A stretch of DNA of 64,000 nt, taken from contig CALRQT020000002.1 in assembly GCA_943370385.1 (NCBI GenBank), forward strand, positions 1 through 64,000, given 5' to 3'. Shown here one piece after another: positions 19,614 through 28,272 of the stretch. The translations under genes were made by a program, and so were the position numbers. The notes beneath the pieces were generated by a model. The model was not told the DNA's origin. It worked only from the letters and a program-made list of their open reading frames with translations, and did not search any database. How positions within the stretch are numbered: position 1 is the first letter of the stretch; the number at the start of each line of letters is the position of its first letter. Source of the DNA: BAIKAL-G1 sp943370385 (GTDB lineage: Bacteria > Cyanobacteriota > Cyanobacteriia > PCC-6307 > Cyanobiaceae).

Positions 19614-20504
19614 ATGTCCCAGCCGGCTCTCACCATCGCCTCCCTGCTCTGTGACCCGAGGCTGCTGCTGGCCTGTGGCCAGTGTCTCAAGGGCGGTCGC
19701 TATGAGCTCGAAGACCTGGGCTCCCAGGCCGATCCCCTCGGCGCCTTGGAGCGGCGGCGCGAGGCGTTTGATGTGGTGTTGCTGCAGCAAGGGGCCTTCT
19801 CCCGCAACCAGCTCGAGGGGCTGATTCGCAAGGGCCTGCTGCTGCCGGCCGTGGTGGTCGGCGATGTCAGCGGCCGCATCGACTATCACGAGGTGGAGGT
19901 TCACTTGCCCGGCGACCAGCTGGAGCAGCTCACCTACAGCATTGATGCGGCCGTCTCCCGTTTCCTGCGCCGGGGTCTCTCGGCCGCCAGCAACGGCCCT
20001 GAGGCTGGCAGCAGCGGCCAACCGGGCTCGCCGGCGCCTTCGGAGCGCTGGCGCCTGCCCAATCGGCTGAGGGAACGCCTCGGCTACCTGGGGGTTTTTT
20101 ACAAACGGGACCCCTCCCGCTTCCTACGCCACCTGGCCCCCCAGGAGCGCCAGGAGTTGCTCGCCTCCCTGGAGCGCACCTACCGGGACCTGCTGATCAG
20201 CTACTTCCGCGACCCGGCAGCGGCCAACCAGGCCCTGGAGAGTTTTGTGCATACGGCCTTTTTCAGTGACCTGCCCATTACCAAAGCTGTGGAGATCCAC
20301 ATGAATTTGATTGACAGTTTCTGGAAGCAGCTCAAGCTGGAGGGGCACAAGAACGACTTTCTGCAGGACTACCGCCTAGCCCTGCTTGATGTGATGGCCC
20401 ATCTCTGCGAGATGTATCGACGCTCGGTTCCCCCCGATGGACCCCTGCTCACCTCCCAGGCTCCTCGCCTGGATGCCAGGGCCTTCGCCCAGGAGGTGGG
20501 TTGA
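19614..20504 (+). CDS. kaiA: circadian clock protein KaiA
   Basis: 296 aa, slightly longer than the 284 aa of the Synechococcus elongatus protein. It stimulates KaiC autophosphorylation by binding the KaiC C-terminal tail. Seen: an N-terminal pseudo-receiver half (about 1-120; ALTIASLLCDPRLLLACGQC, VVLLQQGAFSRNQLEGLIRK), a Ser/Gly/Pro-rich linker (about 126-145), and the conserved C-terminal four-helix domain (LRERLGYLGVFYKRDPSRFL, LLISYFRD, FVHTAFFSDLPITKAVEIHM, KLEGHKNDFLQDYRLALLDV). The gene is complete, unlike Prochlorococcus, which lacks kaiA. The stop TGA overlaps the kaiB ATG. Confidence 0.97.
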   Translation: MSQPALTIASLLCDPRLLLACGQCLKGGRYELEDLGSQADPLGALERRREAFDVVLLQQGAFSRNQLEGLIRKGLLLPAVVVGDVSGRIDYHEVEVHLPGDQLEQLTYSIDAAVSRFLRRGLSAASNGPEAGSSGQPGSPAPSERWRLPNRLRERLGYLGVFYKRDPSRFLRHLAPQERQELLASLERTYRDLLISYFRDPAAANQALESFVHTAFFSDLPITKAVEIHMNLIDSFWKQLKLEGHKNDFLQDYRLALLDVMAHLCEMYRRSVPPDGPLLTSQAPRLDARAFAQEVG

Positions 20505-20998
20505 TGGCGCCCCGCAAGACCTACATCCTCAAGCTCTACGTGGCCGGCAACACGGCCAATTCGATGCGGGCCCTCAAGACCCTGCGCAATATTTTAGACA
20601 CGGAATTTCAGGGCGTTTATGCCTTGAAGGTGATCGATGTTCTGCAAAATCCCCAGCTTGCAGAGGAGGATAAAATCCTGGCCACTCCCACCCTGGCGAA
20701 GATTTTGCCCCCGCCGGTTCGGCGCATTATTGGTGATTTATCCGATCGAGAAAAGGTCTTGATTGGTCTCGATCTTCTTTATGATGAGCTCAGCGAAGAG
20801 GATTTTGGCGGTTCCGATGAGCTGGACTCTTCTGATCTGAATTCGGCCGGGTTCGGAGCTGATGTAATCCACCCTGGCGAGCGGCAGGCCCTTGGCTCGC
20901 CCTTGAGCAGCGCCGATCCGGCCCTTGCCAGTGCTGCCCAGCCAGGGGCCCCCGATCGGACTTCAACGGCCATGCCGCCGCCGCTTGAGTCCTTCTGA
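20504..20998 (+). CDS. kaiB: circadian clock protein KaiB with long C-terminal tail
   Basis: 164 aa from the ATG that overlaps the kaiA stop (TGATG); a TTG three bases upstream is unlikely. Residues 1-100 are a classic fold-switching KaiB: RKTYILKLYVAGNTANSMRA, GVYALKVIDVLQNPQLAEED, KILATPTLAKILPPPVRRII, GDLSDREKVLIGLDLLYDEL. KaiB binds KaiC and sequesters KaiA to close the clock cycle. The usual protein ends about here (102 aa in S. elongatus). This one continues for about 60 more residues rich in Ser, Asp, Ala and Pro, with no known domain. Translation is coupled to kaiA. Confidence 0.96.
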   Translation: MAPRKTYILKLYVAGNTANSMRALKTLRNILDTEFQGVYALKVIDVLQNPQLAEEDKILATPTLAKILPPPVRRIIGDLSDREKVLIGLDLLYDELSEEDFGGSDELDSSDLNSAGFGADVIHPGERQALGSPLSSADPALASAAQPGAPDRTSTAMPPPLESF

Positions 20999-21065
20999 AG
21001 CTTGAGCGGGCTCCCGCCCTGATTAAACAGTCCTCCCGTTTGCCTTTTTGAGCCCTTCCCGTTCC

Positions 21066-22613
21066 ATGCAGGATTCCAGTTCCACCAGCTCCGGTTCCAC
21101 CTTGATGCAGGTGCAGAAGCTTCCCACGGGGATTGAGGGCTTCGATGATGTGTGCCATGGCGGCCTGCCAATCGGTCGCTCCACCCTGATCAGTGGCACC
21201 TCGGGCACGGGTAAAACGGTGTTCTCGCTGAATTTCCTTTGCAACGGGATTCGCCAGTTTGATGAGGCTGGCATTTTTGTCACCTTTGAGGAATCGCCCC
21301 TCGATATCTTGCGCAATGCCTCCAGTTTTGGCTGGAACCTCCAGGAGATGGTGGAGCAGGATAAGCTTTTTATCTTGGATGCTTCACCCGATCCCGACGG
21401 CCAGGATGTGGCGGGAAGCTTTGATCTTTCCGGTCTGATTGAGCGCATCAACTACGCGATTCGCAAATATAAGGCTAAGCGGGTGGCGATCGATTCGATC
21501 ACGGCCGTGTTCCAGCAATACGATGCCGTTTCGGTGGTGCGCCGCGAAATCTTCCGCCTGATTGCCAGGCTCAAGGAAATCGGTGTCACCACGGTGATGA
21601 CCACCGAGCGCATTGATGAATATGGCCCGATCGCCCGTTACGGCGTGGAGGAATTTGTGTCCGATAACGTGGTGATTCTGCGCAATGTGCTTGAAGGGGA
21701 GCGGCGCCGTCGCACCGTTGAAATCCTCAAGCTGCGCGGCACTACCCACATGAAAGGGGAGTTCCCCTTCACCATGGGCGCCCATGGCATCAGCATCTTC
21801 CCCCTGGGCGCCATGCGGCTCACCCAGCGCTCCTCGAATGTGCGGGTCAGTTCGGGCGTGCCCCGGCTCGATGAGATGTGCGGCGGCGGCTTCTTCAAGG
21901 ATTCGATCATCCTGGCCACCGGTGCCACCGGCACGGGCAAAACCCTGTTGGTTAGCAAGTTTGTGGAGAACGCCTGCGCCAATAAGGAGCGGGCGATCCT
22001 GTTTGCCTATGAGGAATCCCGGGCCCAGTTGTTGCGCAATGCCACCAGCTGGGGCATTGATTTTGAGCAGATGGAGCGTGATGGCCTGCTCAAGATCATC
22101 TGTGCCTACCCCGAATCCACTGGCCTCGAAGATCACCTCCAGATCATCAAAACCGAGATCGGTGAATTCAAGCCCTCGCGCATGGCCATCGATTCGCTCT
22201 CAGCCCTGGCCCGGGGCGTTAGCCACAATGCCTTCCGCCAGTTTGTGATTGGGGTCACGGGCTACGCCAAGCAGGAGGAAATCGCCGGCTTCTTCACGAA
22301 CACCTCTGAGGAGTTCATGGGCAGCCACTCGATCACCGATTCCCACATCTCCACGATCACCGACACGATCCTGCTGCTCCAATACGTGGAGATTCGCGGT
22401 GAAATGGCCCGGGCCCTCAATGTGTTCAAGATGCGTGGCTCCTGGCACGACAAGGGGATACGCGAGTTTGTGATCACCGGCAACGGCCCCGAGATCAAGG
22501 ATTCCTTCTCCAATTTCGAGCGCATCATCAGCGGTGTGCCCCACCGCATTAACACCGACGAACGCAGCGAACTGGCCCGCATCGCCCGCGGTGTGGCCAG
22601 CGAAGACGCTTGA
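21066..22613 (+). CDS. kaiC: circadian clock ATPase/kinase KaiC
   Basis: 515 aa from ATG (MQDSSSTSSG); an in-frame TTG six codons upstream is possible. Tandem RecA-like CI and CII rings. CI Walker A GTSGTGKT at about residues 43-50, with catalytic glutamates in FVTFEE. CII Walker A GATGTGKT at about 286-293, with FAYEES. The phosphorylation pair is intact: Ser429-Thr430 in HISTITDT, equivalent to Ser431/Thr432 of S. elongatus. The C-terminal tail that binds KaiA is present. Last gene of the kaiA-kaiB-kaiC run, 67 bases after kaiB. Confidence 0.98.
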   Translation: MQDSSSTSSGSTLMQVQKLPTGIEGFDDVCHGGLPIGRSTLISGTSGTGKTVFSLNFLCNGIRQFDEAGIFVTFEESPLDILRNASSFGWNLQEMVEQDKLFILDASPDPDGQDVAGSFDLSGLIERINYAIRKYKAKRVAIDSITAVFQQYDAVSVVRREIFRLIARLKEIGVTTVMTTERIDEYGPIARYGVEEFVSDNVVILRNVLEGERRRRTVEILKLRGTTHMKGEFPFTMGAHGISIFPLGAMRLTQRSSNVRVSSGVPRLDEMCGGGFFKDSIILATGATGTGKTLLVSKFVENACANKERAILFAYEESRAQLLRNATSWGIDFEQMERDGLLKIICAYPESTGLEDHLQIIKTEIGEFKPSRMAIDSLSALARGVSHNAFRQFVIGVTGYAKQEEIAGFFTNTSEEFMGSHSITDSHISTITDTILLLQYVEIRGEMARALNVFKMRGSWHDKGIREFVITGNGPEIKDSFSNFERIISGVPHRINTDERSELARIARGVASEDA

Positions 22614-22624
22614 GCTGGGGCTGA

Positions 22625-22645
22625 GCGGGCAGCCAGCCTGCTCGC
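22625..22645 (+). terminator. possible weak hairpin after kaiC
   Basis: An 8-bp stem (GCGGGCAG / CTGCTCGC, one G-T pair) with a 5-nt loop starts 11 bases after the kaiC stop. It is followed by a pyrimidine-rich stretch but no clean T-run, so termination here is only a possibility. Confidence 0.3.
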
Positions 22646-22742
22646 CTACCCCTCGCTTCTCTTTCTAGGTTTTTGACGCGTCAACCGGGCCTTTTGGGCT
22701 CCTCAAACTTGGGTTTGGCCCCCCCCGCTGGGCCCCTTCCCT

Positions 22743-24860
22743 TCAGGCCGCTTCCAGCAGCCGGTTGCCCGGGTCTTGGCGGCGGCGTTCGCTGGTGATC
22801 AAGAGCTCGTCGCTATCGGCCTGCTCAAGGGGGAGGTCGAACCAGAAGGTGGTGCCGCAGCCCGGTTCGCTGGCCATCTGGATGCGACTGGCGTGTTTTT
22901 CGAGAATGCCGCGCACAATCGAGAGGCCCAGGCCCGTGCCCACTTCCGTGTGCACGGCATTCTCGACCCGATAGAAGCGCTCAAAGATGCGGCTCTGGTC
23001 ATCGAGGGAAATGCCCGAGCCCGTATCGGCGATTTCCACCCGCAGCCGCGGCAGGGGTGAACTCAGTTCGCAGGTGGGGCTGTCGTCCTGGGGGGCCGTG
23101 CTGGGATCCAGCAGGCAGGTGTCGGGCCAGAGATAGACCCGCATCATCAGTTGGCCTCCGGCGGCGGTGAACTTGAGGCCATTGCCCACCAGGTTGTCGA
23201 GCACCTGCAGCAGTAGGTCCCAGTTGCCGCGCACCCGCGGCAAGTTGCTATCAACATCCATCACCAGTTTCACCCCCTTATCATCGGCATTGAGGCGATA
23301 GTTGCGTAAGGTTTGTTCGATGGCGGGGGGCAACTCCACCGGCTCGAGGGTCCAGATGCGGTCCGATTCGAGCCTGGAGAGATCGAGCACATCGTTCACT
23401 AACCGGGTGAGCCGGTCGGTTTCGGCGTTGGCGATCGCCAGAAATTCCTGCTGTTCGGCCTCACTGAGTTGATCGCGCAGGTCGTGGAGCGTTTCCACAT
23501 AGCTTTTGATGTTGAACAGCGGCGTGCGCAGCTCGTGGGAGACGTTGCTGATAAAGCGGCTCTGGGCTGCATTGAGCTCCACCTCCCGGGTGAGGTCCTG
23601 CACCGTGACGGCAATGCCCTTGAGGCTTTCGCCACTGGCGTCGCGCACCGACTGCAGCACGATCCGCAGGGTGCGGGCGGGTTCGCCCAGCTCGATGCGT
23701 AAATCCGTGCTGTCTTTGGCGCCGTCCTGCACGGCATCGAGTTGGGGCTGCAGCTCCAGGGCCAAGAGGGCTGGGAGGGCTTCGCAGAGCTCACTGCCCT
23801 CCAGGTTGCGCCCCTCCCAGCGGAACAGGCGCCGGGCCGTGGGGTTCACCAGCACAATTTTTCCGGCCCCATCGAGTAGTAAGGCCCCATCGGCCATGGT
23901 GGCAATCAGGGTTTGTTGTTTCACCTGGGCGGCGGTGAGTTCCTCGATGTTGGCTTCGTTGTAGGCCTCTAATTGGGAGGCCATGGCATTGAAGCCATTC
24001 AGTAATTCGCCCAGTTCCCCGCCCACGGGCAGGGCAATGCGGGCGCCGAAGTCGCCGCCGGCAATCAAACCAACCCCCCGCAGCAATTCCTTCACCGGCT
24101 GGGTGATCGTGAGGGCGTTAAACACCGAACCGAGGATCACCAAGACCCAGATCGAGATGAACACCGCCACGGTTACCTCCCGGGTCAGGGCCGCACTGGC
24201 GAGGACCGCCTCATTCGGGTTGATGCCCAGGGCCAGCACGCCCAGGTACTGGCCGTTGCTGACCATCGGCACGAACACATCGGTGACCTGGCCATCGGGG
24301 CTCAGGTGTTGGCGCACCAAGGGGCTCTGGGGCCGTTTAGCCAGGTCCGCGGGCATTTCCAAGCGGCGGCTGAGCAGCAGCTCACTGCCCCCTTGGCTGC
24401 CGCTGATCGGGATGCCCAGGTAGATCAGGCCCTCGGGATCGGCGAAGAAGATGTAGCGAAGGCTGCGGCTGGAGCGCCAGAACCGTTCGGCCACGGCGGC
24501 CAGTTCCCGGTCGTTGCCTTCGGCCACCAGGGGCGTGACGTTGGCGGAGAGCAGCAGGCCCAGGTCCCGGGCATAGCGGGTGTCGCTCATGCGCACATCC
24601 GTCTGGATGCCGTTCAACGCAAAAAAGGTGAGCCCGGTCATCATCAGGCTCACCACCAGGGTGGCCACGGCCAGGAGCTTGGTTTGCAGGCTGAATTCGG
24701 CCCACCAGCGCCGCAAGCCCTCCCACCAGGAGCGCGATGGATTGCCCGCGGGCATGGCCATTGGAGTAGGCGTGGTCAGGGTTGTCGCCCCTGGGGCAAC
24801 GACGCTCTGGCTTGGGGCGGACACGGGCGAGGGCTGGCTGCCGCGGGGATTAAGGGGCAT
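22743..24860 (-). CDS. nblS: NblS/Hik33 (Ycf26-type) sensor histidine kinase
   Basis: 705 aa from the ATG reading MPLNPRGSQP. Membrane sensor kinase that in cyanobacteria controls high-light, nutrient and phycobilisome-degradation responses through RpaB/SrrA-type regulators. Order seen: TM1 (about 62-82), an extracytoplasmic domain, TM2 (about 235-255; FISIWVLVILGSVFNAL), HAMP, a PAS domain (MADGALLLDGAGKIVLVNPT), H-box FISNVSHELRTPLFNIKSYV with His near 442, N-box DNLVGNGLKF (about 557), G boxes DTGSGIS and GTGLGLSIV. The full-length architecture matches NblS. It starts only four bases after the purD stop, so the two are probably co-transcribed. Confidence 0.9.
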   Translation of the reverse strand: MPLNPRGSQPSPVSAPSQSVVAPGATTLTTPTPMAMPAGNPSRSWWEGLRRWWAEFSLQTKLLAVATLVVSLMMTGLTFFALNGIQTDVRMSDTRYARDLGLLLSANVTPLVAEGNDRELAAVAERFWRSSRSLRYIFFADPEGLIYLGIPISGSQGGSELLLSRRLEMPADLAKRPQSPLVRQHLSPDGQVTDVFVPMVSNGQYLGVLALGINPNEAVLASAALTREVTVAVFISIWVLVILGSVFNALTITQPVKELLRGVGLIAGGDFGARIALPVGGELGELLNGFNAMASQLEAYNEANIEELTAAQVKQQTLIATMADGALLLDGAGKIVLVNPTARRLFRWEGRNLEGSELCEALPALLALELQPQLDAVQDGAKDSTDLRIELGEPARTLRIVLQSVRDASGESLKGIAVTVQDLTREVELNAAQSRFISNVSHELRTPLFNIKSYVETLHDLRDQLSEAEQQEFLAIANAETDRLTRLVNDVLDLSRLESDRIWTLEPVELPPAIEQTLRNYRLNADDKGVKLVMDVDSNLPRVRGNWDLLLQVLDNLVGNGLKFTAAGGQLMMRVYLWPDTCLLDPSTAPQDDSPTCELSSPLPRLRVEIADTGSGISLDDQSRIFERFYRVENAVHTEVGTGLGLSIVRGILEKHASRIQMASEPGCGTTFWFDLPLEQADSDELLITSERRRQDPGNRLLEAA

Positions 24861-24864
24861 CAGC

Positions 24865-26169
24865 CTAGGAACGCCGCACCTGGTGACCAATGTCGCGCCG
24901 GTAGGTGATCCCCTCAAAGTGCACCTGGGCCAGGCCCCCATAGGCGGCCGCAAAGGCGGCGTCAAAGTCGTCGCCCTGGGCCACCACCGCCAGCACCCGC
25001 CCGCCACTGGTCACCGTGCTGCCATCGGCCAGCCGTTGGCTGCCGGCGTGAAAGAGCTGCAGGCTGGCGCTGCTCTCCAGGCTGCTTTCAATCCGGTCAC
25101 CGCGGCGCACCTCGCCTGGATAGCCCCCGGCGGCGGCGATCACGCAGGCACTGCAGCGGGGCGCGATCGTTAGCGTCGGCGCCACGTCTAGCCGGCCAAG
25201 GGCGCAGGCGAGGAGCACCTGGGCCAGTTCCGGGCCGAGCAGGGGCATCAGGGTTTCGCACTCCGGATCCCCGAAGCGGCAGTTGAACTCGATCACGCTG
25301 ATCCCTGAGGGCGTCAGCATCAGGCCGGCGTAGATCACGCCCCGGTAGTCAATGCCGCGGGCCTTCAGGGCCGCCAGGGTGGGCTCGAGCACCTGCTGGC
25401 GTACGGCGTCCATGCCTGCAGCGTCCAGCAGGGGCGCCGGGGCATAGGCCCCCATCCCGCCGGTGTTGGGCCCGGTGTCGCCTTCGCCGATGCGTTTGTG
25501 GTCCTGGGCGGGGGGCAGCAGCACCATCCGTTCGCCGTCGCAGAGGGCAAACACCGACACCTCCGGGCCTGCGGTGCATTCCTCCAGCACCAGGCTGGCG
25601 CCGGCGCCGCCAAAGCGCCCCGCAAAAATCTCCTCAATGGCGGCTCTAGCCTCCGCCAGGCTCTCGGCCACCGTGACCCCCTTGCCCGCCGCTAGGCCGT
25701 CAGCTTTGACCACCAGCGGCCGGTTCTGGGCTTCGAGGATGGCCAGGGCCTCCTCCCGGCTGCTGGCCGGCCAGTAGCCGGCGGTGGGGATGGCGGCCTC
25801 CACCATCAGGGCCTTGGCCCATTGCTTGCTGGCTTCCAGCTGGGCCCCATCGGCCCCGGGGCCAAACACGGCCACCCCGGCGGCCCGCAGTTGGTCCCCC
25901 AGTCCCGCCGCCAGGGGGGTTTCCGGGCCCACCACCACCAGGTCGATGGCGTGGGTCCTGCAGGCCGCCAGCAAGCCTTCGGTGTCGGATTCGGCGATTA
26001 CCAGCTGGTGACAGCCGGAGATGTCGGCCGTGCCGCCATTGCCCGGGGCCACCCACACCGCGGCCACACCCTGGCTGCGGGCCAGGGCCCAGGCGAGGGC
26101 ATTTTCGCGGCCGCCGCCCCCCACCACGAGCACACGCTCAGGGCTTAGCAAGGTCGCCGGGTCGGACAT
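24865..26169 (-). CDS. purD: phosphoribosylamine-glycine ligase (GARS)
   Basis: 434 aa. Second step of purine synthesis: ATP-dependent joining of glycine to phosphoribosylamine. Seen: VLVVGGGGRENALAWALARS at the N-terminus, ATP-grasp elements NRPLVVKADGLAAGKGVTVA and VLEECTAGPEVSVFALCDG, QDHKRIGEGDTGPNTGGMGA, and the metal-binding VIEFNCRFGDPECETLMPLL. Full length. First gene of a tight purD-nblS pair, divergent from an exported protein gene that precedes purC. Confidence 0.97.
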   Translation of the reverse strand: MSDPATLLSPERVLVVGGGGRENALAWALARSQGVAAVWVAPGNGGTADISGCHQLVIAESDTEGLLAACRTHAIDLVVVGPETPLAAGLGDQLRAAGVAVFGPGADGAQLEASKQWAKALMVEAAIPTAGYWPASSREEALAILEAQNRPLVVKADGLAAGKGVTVAESLAEARAAIEEIFAGRFGGAGASLVLEECTAGPEVSVFALCDGERMVLLPPAQDHKRIGEGDTGPNTGGMGAYAPAPLLDAAGMDAVRQQVLEPTLAALKARGIDYRGVIYAGLMLTPSGISVIEFNCRFGDPECETLMPLLGPELAQVLLACALGRLDVAPTLTIAPRCSACVIAAAGGYPGEVRRGDRIESSLESSASLQLFHAGSQRLADGSTVTSGGRVLAVVAQGDDFDAAFAAAYGGLAQVHFEGITYRRDIGHQVRRS

Positions 26170-26237
26170 GGCAGCCGGATCAAGGGATGGGGGCGAGGGC
26201 GGCCTCCCCTAGGTTGACGCCGCGTGGAGGCTTCGCC

Positions 26238-27377
26238 GTGCCCCATCCTCTTTACTCGCCGGTGCGCCGTCACTCGCCGCTGGCTGGCCTGGGGCGGGGC
26301 CTGTTGGTGCCGGCCCTGCTGGTGGGCCTGGCGGTGCCCCGATCGGCGGCTGCCCAGTCATCGGTGGCTAGCCAGTCATCTGCAGCTGCCCATGCAACCG
26401 TTGCCCAGTTGCTGACAGCCCAGTTGCTGACAGCCCAGTCGGCCGCTTCCCAGGCTTCCCCACCATCGCCTGCGGCCCAACCGGCACCGGGGGAATCGCC
26501 AGAGCTAGCCCTCGCCAGGGTCCTGGCCAGCAGCGACCTGGCCCTCCTGAACCAGGCCTGCCTCCAGGCCGCCCGGGCCGACCAGGGGGCGTCCCTGCGG
26601 GCTTTGCGGCTGCGCCTGCTGGCGGTCAAGCCGGCACCCCAGCCCCTGGCGGTGGTGCTGACCAATGCCGAGGCCCTGGTGACCTGCCGCGCCCCCGACG
26701 ACGCCCTCAACGTGCTCAACCGCTACGGGCCGGCCCCCGGTCGCGAGCGCAGGCTCTGGTTGCTGGCCCAATGGCGGGCGGCCGAGGCCGGGCTCCACCA
26801 CCGCCTGGCGGCTGAGGCCCTGTTGCGCTTGGCCGAGGGCCGCCTAGCCAGCCTCGATGGCCAGCTGCTCACCCTGCTGGTGCGCCGGGATGGCAGCCGG
26901 GTCAGCCGGCCCGCCCTAGAGGTGCTCGCCGACCACCTGGTGGCGTTGGGCGAGGACCGGCAGGCGGCGGCGGCCCTGCTGGCGGCCCGCCAGGAGGGCC
27001 AGCCCGGCGCCGAGCGGCTGCAGCGGGCAGCGGCCCTACTGGTGGGTCTGCCCTTGCAGCAGCGCAACCAGTTGCTCGAAACGGCCCTCGATCAGGCGGC
27101 CGCCGCCGGGGCCTGGGGCCTGGCGGCGGAGCTACTCCGTGACCAACGGGCCCTGCTGCTGGCCGCCGGCGCCAACGCGGAACAGCCCAGCGAGCGGTTC
27201 CTCCGCCTCAGCAGGCGGATTGACGATGCCTACGGTGAATGGCAGTTAGGACGTCAGGCCTTAGGCCGCCAGGCGGGGGGGCGCCAGGATTCCCTGGGGC
27301 TGGACCGCCAGCAACAACTGGAGCAGCAGTTGCGCTCTCCCCGGGGGAGCGGCGGCCATGCCGCCTCCCGGCCTTGA
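26238..27377 (+). CDS. exported protein of unknown function, helical-repeat-like
   Basis: 379 aa if the GTG at 26238 is used; an ATG at 26187 would add 17 residues without obvious purpose. A signal peptide is clear: basic RRHSPLAGLGRG, hydrophobic LLVPALLVGLAVP, cleavage near RSAAAQ. A low-complexity Ala/Ser/Gln linker follows, including a 15-bp tandem repeat at 26406-26435 (QLLTAQLLTAQ). The rest is Leu/Ala/Arg-rich helix pairs, suggesting an alpha-solenoid (TPR-like) fold. No family recognised. It lies 96 bases before purC on the same strand; a periplasmic location is inferred. Confidence 0.7.
   Translation: MPHPLYSPVRRHSPLAGLGRGLLVPALLVGLAVPRSAAAQSSVASQSSAAAHATVAQLLTAQLLTAQSAASQASPPSPAAQPAPGESPELALARVLASSDLALLNQACLQAARADQGASLRALRLRLLAVKPAPQPLAVVLTNAEALVTCRAPDDALNVLNRYGPAPGRERRLWLLAQWRAAEAGLHHRLAAEALLRLAEGRLASLDGQLLTLLVRRDGSRVSRPALEVLADHLVALGEDRQAAAALLAARQEGQPGAERLQRAAALLVGLPLQQRNQLLETALDQAAAAGAWGLAAELLRDQRALLLAAGANAEQPSERFLRLSRRIDDAYGEWQLGRQALGRQAGGRQDSLGLDRQQQLEQQLRSPRGSGGHAASRP
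26406..26435. repeat. 15-bp tandem duplication in coding sequence
   Basis: Two identical copies of CAGTTGCTGACAGCC, in frame within the linker after the signal peptide of the exported protein. They add the repeated peptide QLLTA without breaking the frame. Confidence 0.85.
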
Positions 27378-27473
27378 CCGTCCCTGGCCCTTCAGCCCAG
27401 CCTGGTTCGCCTACCCGGACCAGCCAGCCCAAGCTCCAGCCCCAGCCCCATCCCCATCCGTGACCAGCCAGCC

Positions 27474-28229
27474 ATGACCAGCTACAGCCTCGGGCCCCTG
27501 CTCCATGAGGGCAAGGCCAAGCGGGTCTTCCAAACTGACCAGAGCGATCTGGTGGCGGTGGAGTTCAAGGACGACGCCACCGCCTTCAATGCCCTCAAGA
27601 AGGCCCAACTGGCCGGTAAGGGGGCCCTCAATTGCCGGATCTCGGCCCTGTTGTTTGAGCTGCTCGAGCGCCAGGGGGTGCCCACCCACTACCTGGGGGT
27701 GGAGGGCAGCAACTGGATGTTGGTGCGGCCCGTTCAGATCGTGCCGGTGGAGGTGGTGATCCGCAACGTGGCTGCTGGCTCCCTGTGCAAGCAGTTGCCG
27801 GTCGCCCCGGGCGCGGCCCTGGAGCCGCCCCTCTTGGACCTGTATTACAAGGACGATTCCCTTGGCGATCCCTTCTTGAGCGAGGCGCGGCTGGAACGGC
27901 TGGGCCTGCTCACCCCAGAGCAGCGCCAGCGCCTCGAAGCGATCGCCCGCCAGGTGAATGGGGTGCTGCGTCCGTTTTTTGCGGGCCTGGAGCTGGAGCT
28001 GGTCGATTTCAAGATCGAGTTGGGCTTCAGCGCCAGCGGTGAACTGTTGCTGGCCGATGAAATCAGCCCCGACACCTGCCGGCTCTGGAACACCCAGGTC
28101 GCCGATGCCAGTGAGCGGATTTTGGACAAGGATCGATTCCGCCAGGACCTCGGCGGTGTGGTCGAGGCCTACGGGGAGGTCTGCAAACGGGTCCAAGGGG
28201 CCTGCCCAGAACCCCGCCCCTACAGGTAA
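27474..28229 (+). CDS. purC: SAICAR synthetase
   Basis: 251 aa, MTSYSLGPLLHEGKAKRVFQ start. ATP-dependent condensation of CAIR with aspartate in purine synthesis. Motifs: LLHEGKAKRVF, FKDDATAFNALKKAQLAGKG, VEVVIRNVAAGSLCK, LELELVDFKIELGF, LLADEISPDTCRLW, LDKDRFRQDLGGVVEAY. Full family length. It is followed after 43 bases by the Omp85 gene and may share its transcript. Confidence 0.97.
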   Translation: MTSYSLGPLLHEGKAKRVFQTDQSDLVAVEFKDDATAFNALKKAQLAGKGALNCRISALLFELLERQGVPTHYLGVEGSNWMLVRPVQIVPVEVVIRNVAAGSLCKQLPVAPGAALEPPLLDLYYKDDSLGDPFLSEARLERLGLLTPEQRQRLEAIARQVNGVLRPFFAGLELELVDFKIELGFSASGELLLADEISPDTCRLWNTQVADASERILDKDRFRQDLGGVVEAYGEVCKRVQGACPEPRPYR

Positions 28230-28272
28230 GGTCGGCGGAACTTTGCGGCATCGCCGCACTCTCCCCACTCCC

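Noticed and set aside
27958..28272. Upstream extension of the Omp85 frame
   Set aside because: It overlaps purC in another frame; the signal peptide starts at the ATG at 28273.
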